This document shows, piece by piece, positions 1-4,800 of a stretch of DNA of 5,272 bases. The stretch comes from an uncultured Candidatus Saccharibacteria bacterium (GTDB lineage Bacteria > Patescibacteriota > Saccharimonadia > Saccharimonadales > Saccharimonadaceae), in the NCBI GenBank assembly GCA_937902295.1, contig CALGUM010000082.1, forward strand, positions 1 through 5,272, in the 5' to 3' direction. Every line of letters starts with the position of its first letter. Position 1 is the first letter of the stretch. The translations under genes were made by a program, and so were the position numbers. The notes beneath the pieces are model-generated. The model did not search any database, was not told the DNA's origin, and was given only the letters and a program-made list of their open reading frames with translations.

Positions 1-186
1 AGGCTGTATGCCTGGAGCGATAGCGTAATCAACCGGTCGAATAAGCTCTGTCGTCACACCATGTGATTGCATGAGATCAATTGCTTTTGACATCAGCCCT
101 TCGGTATTACTTACTTCTGGTGATTTTTTTAACGTGCCATTCAAAAAAAGCGCGGTAAGTCCTGAGAATTCTGTAGTTGTTGTCAT
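1..186 (-). CDS. Flavodoxin-like NAD(P)H-dependent oxidoreductase, N-terminal 62 residues (partial)
   Basis: This is the start of a gene running off the left edge of the window; 62 codons are visible with no stop. After a short Thr-rich leader come a hydrophobic strand (residues 12-15, ALFL) and NGTLKKSPEVSNT (16-28), the phosphate-binding loop pattern of the flavodoxin-like fold (NADPH-dependent FMN reductase / WrbA-like group), then helix 1 (GLMSKAIDLMQSHG) and the second strand (TTELIRP). In this family the loop grips the FMN phosphate and the protein passes electrons from NAD(P)H to quinones or other acceptors in the cytoplasm. The ATG at 186-184 is chosen because AAGGAGG (196-190) sits just upstream, although the gap of 3 bases is short, and a TATAAT box lies 18 bases before that. 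It follows rpiB after 77 bases and has its own promoter. The fold family is fairly certain; substrate and exact subfamily cannot be judged without the rest. Confidence 0.8.
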   Translation of the reverse strand, partial: MTTTTEFSGLTALFLNGTLKKSPEVSNTEGLMSKAIDLMQSHGVTTELIRPVDYAIAPGIQP

Positions 187-188
187 AG

Positions 189-240
189 TCCTCCTTCTCG
201 TATCTATCCTTCTATTATACGCGTTTCTGGATACTACCAA
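189..240 (-). promoter_or_regulatory. Promoter and ribosome binding site of the flavodoxin-like gene
   Basis: A perfect -10 box TATAAT is read on the minus strand at 219-214. The best -35 candidate is TTGGTA at 240-235 (4 of 6 consensus matches, a short 15-base spacer). Transcription would start near 207, giving a leader of about 20 bases that contains AAGGAGG (196-190) in front of the ATG at 186. The -10 and the ribosome site are convincing; the -35 is weak. Confidence 0.6.
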
Positions 241-263
241 TACCCAGCGCGAAGGTAGTGCAA

Positions 264-719
264 TTACTGCTCGTACTGTGCAATCTGTGCAATACGACGA
301 CTATGACGAACTTCTTTGGAAAAAGGCGTGTGTAAAAATGTATCGATCAGCTGCAATGCTTCTTCAACCGAATGCTGACGGGCACCGATAGAAATCACGT
401 TAGCATCGTTATGCTCACGCGCGAGCTGTGCTGTTGCTGCATTCCACACTAATGCTGCACGTATGCCTTTTACTTTGTTAGCAGCGATTTGTTCACCATT
501 ACCTGAACCACCAAACACTACACCGAGTGCCTCGACGCCACTACGTTGATCACTCGCCACCGCCTCAGCTGCAGCAATCACAAATGCAGGATAGTCATCG
601 TCTGGATTGTACTCATGCGCACCGTGATCGACTGACTCATGCCCCTGATGCAGTAAATGCTCTTTGAGTGTATTTTTGAACTCTAAACCTGCGTGGTCTG
701 TGGCAATGTGTACTTTCAT
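264..719 (-). CDS. rpiB: Ribose-5-phosphate isomerase B, mycobacterial type
   Basis: RpiB interconverts ribose 5-phosphate and ribulose 5-phosphate in the cytoplasmic pentose phosphate pathway. The 151-residue product has the usual family length and order: DHAG (residues 8-11) at the end of strand 1, DDDYP (40-44), the active-site loop GGSGNGEQIAANK (70-82), and AREHND (100-105). In E. coli RpiB the loop carries a catalytic Cys. Here, as in the M. tuberculosis enzyme, a Ser (S72) takes its place and the base is expected to be the Glu of GNGEQ (E76). LacA/LacB galactose-6-phosphate isomerases share the fold, but the GGSGNGEQ loop and REHN motif favour RpiB. The ATG at 719-717 begins the conserved MKVHIATDHAG. 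A TTG nine codons upstream lies inside the terminator hairpin and is not credible. There is no ribosome site; a TATACT box ends exactly 6 bases before the ATG, suggesting a leaderless mRNA. Confidence 0.95.
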   Translation of the reverse strand: MKVHIATDHAGLEFKNTLKEHLLHQGHESVDHGAHEYNPDDDYPAFVIAAAEAVASDQRSGVEALGVVFGGSGNGEQIAANKVKGIRAALVWNAATAQLAREHNDANVISIGARQHSVEEALQLIDTFLHTPFSKEVRHSRRIAQIAQYEQ

Positions 720-731
720 ATCACTAGTATA
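720..731 (-). promoter_or_regulatory. -10 box of rpiB placing the transcript start on the ATG
   Basis: TATACT is read on the minus strand at 731-726 (5 of 6 matches to TATAAT), with exactly 6 bases to the ATG at 719. With normal -10 geometry the first transcribed base would be the A of the start codon. No purine-rich ribosome site is present. The expected -35 position (about 754-749) falls inside the terminator stem and reads TAGGCC, a poor match, so the promoter rests on its -10 alone. Confidence 0.45.
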
Positions 732-738
732 CTGCGAA

Positions 739-773
739 AAACACAAGAGGCCTAGGGTAGGCCTCTTGTGTTT
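739..773 (-). terminator. Perfect 16-bp hairpin terminator upstream of rpiB
   Basis: The arms 739-754 and 758-773 are perfect reverse complements (16 bp) around a 3-base loop at 755-757. On the minus strand the hairpin is followed by a run of five T (741-737, partly within the stem base), as in an intrinsic terminator. It would end transcripts coming from the kinase-PAP2 operon. On the plus strand only TTT follows directly, so termination in that direction is less likely. Its end lies 7 bases from the rpiB -10 box. Confidence 0.85.
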
Positions 774-870
774 GTACTACGTGCGTTTTTTCGAAGTGAT
801 AGCAATTTTCTTTGGCGTAGGCAGAGGAGTCAATGGTACACTCTCGTGTCAAGAGTGCTAATTTATTTTT
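774..870. other. 97-base gap between PAP2 gene and terminator, no gene seen
   Basis: No credible open reading frame fills this stretch. It contains the CIRCE-like repeat (835-861) next to the PAP2 stop and, on the plus strand, a T-rich tract (862-872). It would form the 3' untranslated part of the kinase-PAP2 mRNA up to the terminator at 739-773, or possibly a short separate transcript. Confidence 0.5.
835..861 (-). promoter_or_regulatory. Degenerate CIRCE-like inverted repeat (possible HrcA site)
   Basis: Read on the minus strand, 861-853 is TTAGCACTC, identical to the left half of the CIRCE operator to which the heat-shock repressor HrcA binds. A spacer of exactly 9 bases follows (852-844), then GAGTGTACC, which matches the right half GAGTGCTAA at its first five positions. 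The spacer contains TTGACA (852-847), a consensus -35, but no good -10 follows at 16-18 bases. No chaperone gene is adjacent; the next gene downstream is rpiB, beyond a terminator. The site may be decayed or coincidental: the central CACTCT...AGAGTG can also be read as a plain 6-bp hairpin. Confidence 0.35.
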
Positions 871-1560
871 TTAATCCCGACTGGCTCTCATCTGATGCCA
901 GCTGTCAAACACTAAGCTCACGAATATGATCCACATGAGCGCCACCAACCATCCGGCCATAATATCAGTCGGATAGTGCACGCCAAGATACAGTCTACTA
1001 TAGCCTATCAGCATCATGTATATTACACCGCCCACTATTGATACGGTTCGCCATTTCGTATGCCACAAAACCGCTATCAGACTGAATGCAATAGCGGAAC
1101 TTGCGATAGCATGACCGTTGGGGAATGAATAGCTTGCCTCGAATATAATTTGCTGCCACAAATCTGGGCGTACTCGCTCAAATAACAGCTTAAGTACCGT
1201 GCTAAGCACCATTGCACCACCCACTCCTACCGCAAACTGCACCGCTCGACTTATATGCTCTTTGCGGTATAGTACTGCTACAACAGCTCCAATCGCTACC
1301 ACTGCTGCTGCCACTCCGCCAAACTGTGTGACCATCCACCATACCGCATCTTGTAGTCCCGATGCGGTAGTATGTACACTGAGGAGCACATAGCGATCAA
1401 ACTCCATCGTCGTACCTTGCCCTACGGCAGTCGCAAGCTGGAGGAAAATTAGCAGCGCGAGCACTACTGCACTGATCCTCACACCTCGCCAGACCCAATA
1501 CTCGCGCGGTATGCGCTGCTGTATAGTGTTGAGTGTCTTACTGTGTTTACTTTGTCTCAT
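871..1560 (-). CDS. PAP2-family membrane phosphatase (lipid phosphatase)
   Basis: This is an integral membrane phosphatase of the type that dephosphorylates undecaprenyl diphosphate, phosphatidic acid or phosphatidylglycerol phosphate. All three PAP2 signature motifs are present in the 229-residue product: KLLFERVRP (124-132), SFPNGHA (145-151, with Asn where PSGH is common) and SRLYLGVHYPTD (188-199), giving the phosphate-binding K/R residues, H150, the catalytic H195 and D199. About six hydrophobic segments are visible (roughly 28-47, 74-98, 107-127, 150-166, 172-187, 199-218) after a basic N-terminal tail likely in the cytoplasm. The ATG at 1560 is chosen because it overlaps the kinase stop (ATGA) and has AGAGGG a few bases upstream; a longer frame reaching 1611 lies inside the kinase gene. 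It is probably translated by coupling to that gene. The substrate cannot be told from sequence. Confidence 0.92.
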   Translation of the reverse strand: MRQSKHSKTLNTIQQRIPREYWVWRGVRISAVVLALLIFLQLATAVGQGTTMEFDRYVLLSVHTTASGLQDAVWWMVTQFGGVAAAVVAIGAVVAVLYRKEHISRAVQFAVGVGGAMVLSTVLKLLFERVRPDLWQQIIFEASYSFPNGHAIASSAIAFSLIAVLWHTKWRTVSIVGGVIYMMLIGYSRLYLGVHYPTDIMAGWLVALMWIIFVSLVFDSWHQMRASRD

Positions 1561-2456
1561 GTGAACCCTCTTTTTTTGTAGCGAATTTGCACCGCTCCGC
1601 CCTTCACACAAAAACTCAGTGGAGTGGGGTCAAAATGTTCACCGTCCACTTCGCTCGGCTGCGGTGTTGATGTGTGAATCTTAATATCTCGTGCGATCAA
1701 GTACGAGGCATGGCGTGCGCTTTTACGAGGTCCAATATAAAATTTTACTGTTTGTATAATAAAATTGATTCGACCACGACCCCCAATAGGAAATACGATT
1801 AGCTCATGATTGTCGACGCGAGCATCGGCAGAAATTGCTTGCCCTGCGTGATACCGACCGTTCGCGATAATCACCTGATGAGTCTCGAAATGTAACTCCA
1901 GCTCACCGTCTTTGTCGGTTACCGTCACAAAAAACGGCTTGTGCTGCAACAAACATTTCAACCCCACGAATGCATAGGCTAGCCGCCCCCAGCGGTGCTT
2001 TTGCGCGCCTGTCACGTTACTTGCTACAAGTGCAGATATCCCAATCCCCACAACATTTGCGAAGTTCCGCTGCCCCACCTGACCCAAATCAACTTTCTGC
2101 GCAGAACACTGCGTGAGTAGTGCCACAGCCTCTTCTATCACAAATGGGATGCCAAGACTTCGTGCGAAGTTATTAGTAGTACCGAGCGGTATAATCCCAA
2201 TTTCTATCGATGATTCTTCCATGTAACCTACTACTCGACTGACGGTCCCGTCACCAGCTGCCACAATGAGCAGTTCTGGCTGAGTACGCTTAATCGACCG
2301 TACAAGAGAATACAAATCCACACCTTTGCCCATTTTGTGCGTCGCTGTGATTTCGATACCACGTGCCTGACATGATCGCATCACCTCAGTATAGGCTTTC
2401 TTTCCTTGACGAGAATCGAGATTAATTAAAAGTGACGCACGATGCATGATGTTCAT
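1557..2456 (-). CDS. Diacylglycerol/lipid kinase, YegS/BmrU (DAGK catalytic domain) family
   Basis: This is a soluble or peripheral lipid kinase that phosphorylates diacylglycerol or a related lipid with a nucleotide. The 299-residue product has the normal length for the family. The catalytic domain covers about residues 5-135, with VAAGDGT (65-71), the nucleotide-binding GGDGT motif with the first Gly replaced by Ala, and PLGTTNNFARSLGIP (90-104), the hallmark second motif. The C-terminal domain follows, with VDGE (270-273), the conserved acidic motif near the active site. The N-terminal RASLLINLDSRQGK matches the first strand and turn of the fold. The ATG at 2456 lacks a ribosome site; a TACAAT box ends exactly 6 bases upstream, pointing to a leaderless mRNA. 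Its TGA overlaps the PAP2 ATG by 4 bases, so kinase and phosphatase share an mRNA. A sphingosine or polyprenol substrate is possible; the sequence does not decide. Confidence 0.92.
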   Translation of the reverse strand: MNIMHRASLLINLDSRQGKKAYTEVMRSCQARGIEITATHKMGKGVDLYSLVRSIKRTQPELLIVAAGDGTVSRVVGYMEESSIEIGIIPLGTTNNFARSLGIPFVIEEAVALLTQCSAQKVDLGQVGQRNFANVVGIGISALVASNVTGAQKHRWGRLAYAFVGLKCLLQHKPFFVTVTDKDGELELHFETHQVIIANGRYHAGQAISADARVDNHELIVFPIGGRGRINFIIQTVKFYIGPRKSARHASYLIARDIKIHTSTPQPSEVDGEHFDPTPLSFCVKGGAVQIRYKKRGFT

Positions 2457-2468
2457 AGTTCTATTGTA
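2457..2468 (-). promoter_or_regulatory. -10 box of the lipid kinase gene placing the transcript start on the ATG
   Basis: TACAAT is read on the minus strand at 2468-2463 (5 of 6 matches), with exactly 6 bases to the ATG at 2456, the same geometry as rpiB. No ribosome site lies in the 31-base gap after the preceding gene; the nearest G-rich tract, AGGGG, is about 25 bases upstream of the ATG. The -35 region, inside the end of the preceding gene, is not a recognisable match. Confidence 0.4.
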
Positions 2469-2487
2469 CTAAGTTATCTCACCCCTA

Positions 2488-2796
2488 CTAGATAGAGCCA
2501 TACTTTTTACCTGTCGGAGCAAGCCCGACATGTGACGCCGCATCCATCTCGGAGTACACCAGCTCGAGTGCATACTCTCCTAGTCCCCCTACTCGCGTCT
2601 GCAGCTGTTCAAAATACTCATGGATTGGTACTTCCTCGGCAGCGGCATGCCGCTGGAGATCGACAAGATATGCATATTGCCGCACCGGTTCATCCGACAC
2701 CTCTCCTCTTAGTCCTGCGAATAGACCCATATTATATTTGATCCAGTCATCTACACTTGGATTGCACTTCGTTATATACAACTCTTGATCCGCCAC
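2488..2796 (-). CDS. Unrecognised 102-residue cytoplasmic protein
   Basis: I do not recognise this protein. It is rich in acidic residues and Tyr, and has no signal peptide, membrane segment or Cys pair (a single Cys near the N-terminus, in ITKCNPS). The middle looks mostly helical (DDWIKYNMGLFAG, then RQYAYLVDLQRHAAAEE and IHEYFEQLQTRVG), ending in a short Gly/Lys-rich tail (APTGKKYGSI). The GTG at 2796 is chosen because AGGAG (2807-2803) sits 6 bases before it and a perfect TATAAT (2835-2830) precedes that. The longer frame from an ATG at 2841 would begin upstream of the expected transcript start, so it is rejected. It lies between the PfpI-like gene and the lipid kinase with its own promoter and is separated from the kinase by 31 bases. 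That it is real coding sequence is supported by promoter, ribosome site and tight spacing; its function is unknown. Confidence 0.75.
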   Translation of the reverse strand: MADQELYITKCNPSVDDWIKYNMGLFAGLRGEVSDEPVRQYAYLVDLQRHAAAEEVPIHEYFEQLQTRVGGLGEYALELVYSEMDAASHVGLAPTGKKYGSI

Positions 2797-2863
2797 GTTT
2801 GACTCCTCACTATTTTTAGTATGTGAAGTATTATAGCGCATACAGTCGCACGTTACTGCAGTA
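2797..2863 (-). promoter_or_regulatory. Promoter, ribosome site and palindrome upstream of the 102-residue protein
   Basis: A perfect -10 TATAAT is read on the minus strand at 2835-2830; transcription would begin near 2823 and the leader would be about 27 bases, containing AGGAG (2807-2803). There is no good -35 at the usual spacing. The -35 position is instead covered by a perfect 10-base palindrome TACTGCAGTA (2854-2863), which could be an operator or activator site, or chance. Confidence 0.55.
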
Positions 2864-2888
2864 TTTTAAACTGGTAGGCCCTAGTGGT

Positions 2889-3443
2889 CTAACTGACAGC
2901 CTCCTCGGCGCTAGAACCTTTCGCAAACTCCTCGACCATCTTTTCACAAAATATCGGGATATCTCCTGGATTTCGTGAGGTCACGAGACCATCGTCGACT
3001 ACGACTTCTTTATCCACCCAAATTGCTCCTGCGTTTTCTAGGTCAGTCCGTACACTTGGCCACGAGGTGACAGTTCGCCCTTCCACTACACCAGCCTCTA
3101 TAAGCACCCACGGTGCATGACAAATTGCTGCAACAGGTTTGTGTTGGGCAAAAAATTCTTGCACAAAACCTACTGCAGTTTTGTTCATACGTAATGTATC
3201 TGGATTTTCCACACCTCCAGGTAGTAGCAAACCGTCATACTCCGCTACTGCAGCATCTTCTACCGCCAAATCAGTTTCGACTTCGGTACCGTTTTTTCCT
3301 GTAAATGAACCTTCTTGTTCAGATATAATCGTGACCGTCGCCCCAGCACTTCGTAGCGCTGCAAGCGGCTCTTCTAGTTCACTGTCTTCAAACCCATCGG
3401 TTGCAAGCAGTGCAATATGTTTTGATTGTAATATTTCGCTCAT
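2889..3443 (-). CDS. PfpI/DJ-1 family protein (type 1 glutamine amidotransferase-like; YhbO/YraA group)
   Basis: Members of this superfamily have been described as proteases, glyoxalases and protein or nucleotide deglycases acting in aldehyde and oxidative stress; the exact activity is debated. The 184-residue length is normal. Visible landmarks are IALLATDGFEDSEL (10-23), with the conserved Glu E19 that supports the nucleophile; the strand GLLLPGG (71-77); and the nucleophile elbow AAICHAPW (105-112), with catalytic C108 followed by H109. RTVTSWPSVRTDLENAGA (123-140) and GLVTSRNPGDIPIF (152-165) are typical of the PfpI subgroup. The ATG at 3443-3441 has AGGAGG (3454-3449) at a 5-base spacing; an ATG two codons further upstream is out of frame. 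It stands alone after a terminator. The family call is strong; the substrate is unknown. A role in methylglyoxal or oxidant defence is inferred only. Confidence 0.93.
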   Translation of the reverse strand: MSEILQSKHIALLATDGFEDSELEEPLAALRSAGATVTIISEQEGSFTGKNGTEVETDLAVEDAAVAEYDGLLLPGGVENPDTLRMNKTAVGFVQEFFAQHKPVAAICHAPWVLIEAGVVEGRTVTSWPSVRTDLENAGAIWVDKEVVVDDGLVTSRNPGDIPIFCEKMVEEFAKGSSAEEAVS

Positions 3444-3597
3444 ACATACCTCCTACATTCTATGGTAGCGCGAGACTCATATGATTTTTGTGACAATACT
3501 CACATAAAAACGCTTTTTTGCTCTACTTGTTATGGAAAGCTCAAGCACAAATGTATTCCTCATACTTGTCAGCCTAACTATCTCGCCAAATAAGAAA
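3444..3597. other. AT-rich gap before the PfpI-like gene
   Basis: This 154-base stretch holds no convincing gene. It should contain the promoter of the PfpI-like gene, but I could not identify a -35/-10 pair. TTGTCA (minus strand, around 3495-3490) resembles a -35, but no -10 follows at the right distance. Confidence 0.4.
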
Positions 3598-3625
3598 GCA
3601 CCCCTCGTCATACGACGAGGGGTGC
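3598..3625 (-). terminator. Intrinsic terminator downstream of the lipoprotein gene
   Basis: The arms 3598-3609 and 3614-3625 are perfect reverse complements: a 12-bp GC-rich stem with a 4-base loop. On the minus strand the hairpin is followed by TTTCTTAT, a moderately U-rich tail. It begins 14 bases after the lipoprotein stop codon and separates that gene from the PfpI-like gene. Confidence 0.85.
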
Positions 3626-3639
3626 GCCCTTTCTCCTTC

Positions 3640-4176
3640 CTACTCGAGTTTATGCCTTGCGCAAAGACCAATCTCAGTCAATCTTTGTTTGGTAGTTTCC
3701 GGTGCAATACCTAGCTCAGCGTCAGGGATGAAATAGTATTCTGTCGCCCATTCAGTCGGGAAAACCTTTTCGGTTGTCGCGCCGAACTCTAGTATCAAGC
3801 CATGGATCTCGATACCATTCTCGACAAACTCATCTCCCAGTGTCACCAAAATACCTTCACCAACATCCTCTAGCGCTACAGGTGCAAAGTACCCATACGA
3901 GCCCCTGGATTCATCTTGCGGATGAAGTGGATAGTAATCGAGCGCATCACCACAGCCGCCAGCTAAGAACTCACCAGGCTGACGTGACTCAACACGGTCG
4001 GTATACCAAGCCGGCTCAACTGGGGCCGATACAACCACAACAACATAAGGTATATCTAGTCCTGCTAATTCAGCAGAAACCTGCTCCCCTAATGCGTTGT
4101 CGTCGGTTGCACTACAGGCAGCCAGACTCACAGCAACAGCTAATCCCGCAGCAATACTACCAATTTTCTTGGTCAT
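3640..4176 (-). CDS. Unrecognised lipoprotein, 178 residues
   Basis: The N-terminus is a clear lipoprotein signal: MTKKIGS, a hydrophobic core (residues 8-17) and the lipobox LAAC (18-21), so C21 should be lipidated and the rest exposed on the outer face of the membrane. The mature part is acidic (many Asp and Glu), has a run of five Val (45-49) and two further Cys (C75, C172) that could form a disulfide, and several aromatic residues (YTD, DYYP, YGYF, EYYF). I recognise no domain in it. The ATG at 4176 is supported by AGAGAG (4188-4183) at 6 bases and by the signal peptide beginning directly there. It has its own promoter region upstream and a strong terminator downstream, so it is probably a single-gene transcript. 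Coding status and lipoprotein nature are well supported; the function is unknown. Confidence 0.85.
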   Translation of the reverse strand: MTKKIGSIAAGLAVAVSLAACSATDDNALGEQVSAELAGLDIPYVVVVVSAPVEPAWYTDRVESRQPGEFLAGGCGDALDYYPLHPQDESRGSYGYFAPVALEDVGEGILVTLGDEFVENGIEIHGLILEFGATTEKVFPTEWATEYYFIPDAELGIAPETTKQRLTEIGLCARHKLE

Positions 4177-4215
4177 GACAGTCTCTCTTCTTGTAGTGGT
4201 GGGTAAAAGAACGAA

Positions 4216-4261
4216 GCAGTAGTGTACTGCCTAAGTATATATTACAATATATTTCTTACAA
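4216..4261 (-). promoter_or_regulatory. Promoter region of the lipoprotein gene with two inverted repeats
   Basis: On the minus strand, TTGTAA (4261-4256, 4 of 6 matches) and TATACT (4239-4234, 5 of 6) form a candidate -35/-10 pair with a 16-base spacer. The spacer holds an inverted repeat of 7-base arms (4237-4243 and 4246-4252). Just downstream, around the expected start site (about 4227), GCAGTA and TACTGC (4216-4221 and 4225-4230) form a 6-bp inverted repeat with a 3-base loop. Either could be an operator or an mRNA 5' hairpin; AT richness makes the first less meaningful. The leader would be about 50 bases. Confidence 0.4.
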
Positions 4262-4289
4262 TGCAATGTCTGGCACTGTTCTAATACAC

Positions 4290-4775
4290 CTATTCTGCCC
4301 GACGAGCAAAAAGTTCCTGTGTCTCGCGCATAAATATTTCAGCGGTTTTTGGCCCTACACCGTAGAGTGTCTGGAGACGTTTGGACAACTCATCTTCGTC
4401 GGCACTATCTTCTACCATAAGCTGAAGTGAGCCATCGTACTGCGAGATGAGCTGCTGCATGCAGGTTTTGAGCGCGTGAGTCATGACGTGCTGATACCGA
4501 GTATAGCCGCCAGTACGGAGAAGTTGCACCAGCTCCCTGTCGCTCATGCGAATAATTGTCCAGGGTAGATCGAGTTTGCGATCAATAAACAACTGCCATG
4601 TACGTACTGCCACCGTAGACTGGATAGGCTTACCTAGTAAAAATGTGAGCAAAAACCAACGAAACATGTCGTCATCTCCCGATGTCACATCGAGATTAAA
4701 ATCAGCTGCGTGGTGTACTGGTCGAGGTCGCTTGGTGTGCGGTGAGACTGCTGGCTTTTTGACTGTAGTAGACAT
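4290..4775 (-). CDS. Short HhH endonuclease-III-like (HhH-GPD superfamily) protein
   Basis: The 161-residue product resembles the helical core of base-excision DNA glycosylases. FRWFLLTFLLGKPIQSTVAVRTW (38-60) occupies the place of the first helices of endonuclease III, and LQTLYGVGPKTAEIFMRE (134-151) is a helix-hairpin-helix DNA-binding motif. Its K143 aligns with the lyase Lys of endonuclease III (K120 in E. coli). The protein ends 18 residues after K143, so the region holding the catalytic Asp and the 4Fe-4S cluster in endonuclease III is absent. It may be a distinct short family, a DNA-binding relative, or a truncated gene. The basic N-terminal 20 residues look disordered. The ATG at 4775 is chosen because AGAGGAG lies directly before it, although very close; a longer frame to 4919 would overlap the dehydrogenase gene by over 100 bases. 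It is probably cotranscribed with the dehydrogenase, 25 bases upstream. Confidence 0.75.
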   Translation of the reverse strand: MSTTVKKPAVSPHTKRPRPVHHAADFNLDVTSGDDDMFRWFLLTFLLGKPIQSTVAVRTWQLFIDRKLDLPWTIIRMSDRELVQLLRTGGYTRYQHVMTHALKTCMQQLISQYDGSLQLMVEDSADEDELSKRLQTLYGVGPKTAEIFMRETQELFARRAE

Positions 4776-4800
4776 ACTCCTCTTCTGACCTCTCGAATCA

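Noticed and set aside
664..861. Plus-strand open frame of 65 residues
   Set aside because: It lies antisense to the rpiB start, runs through the terminator hairpin, and has no ribosome site or recognisable sequence.
1561..1611. N-terminal extension of the PAP2 protein
   Set aside because: It lies wholly inside the kinase gene in another frame; the ATG at 1560 with the ATGA overlap and an upstream AGAGGG is a better start.
3457..3462. TAGAAT as -10 box of the PfpI-like gene
   Set aside because: It would place the transcript start inside the strong AGGAGG ribosome site (3454-3449) and has no -35 partner.
3113..3468. Plus-strand open frames opposite the PfpI-like gene
   Set aside because: They are antisense shadows of a gene with conserved catalytic motifs, with no start signals of their own.
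3477..3671. Minus-strand open frame of 64 residues between the lipoprotein and PfpI-like genes
   Set aside because: It overlaps the end of the lipoprotein gene and passes through the 12-bp terminator stem; its composition looks non-coding and no good start is present.
730..4230. GCAGTA/TACTGC as a shared operator half-site upstream of rpiB, the 102-residue gene and the lipoprotein gene
   Set aside because: The 6-mer also occurs many times inside coding sequence in this window, so its presence in three promoters is not significant.
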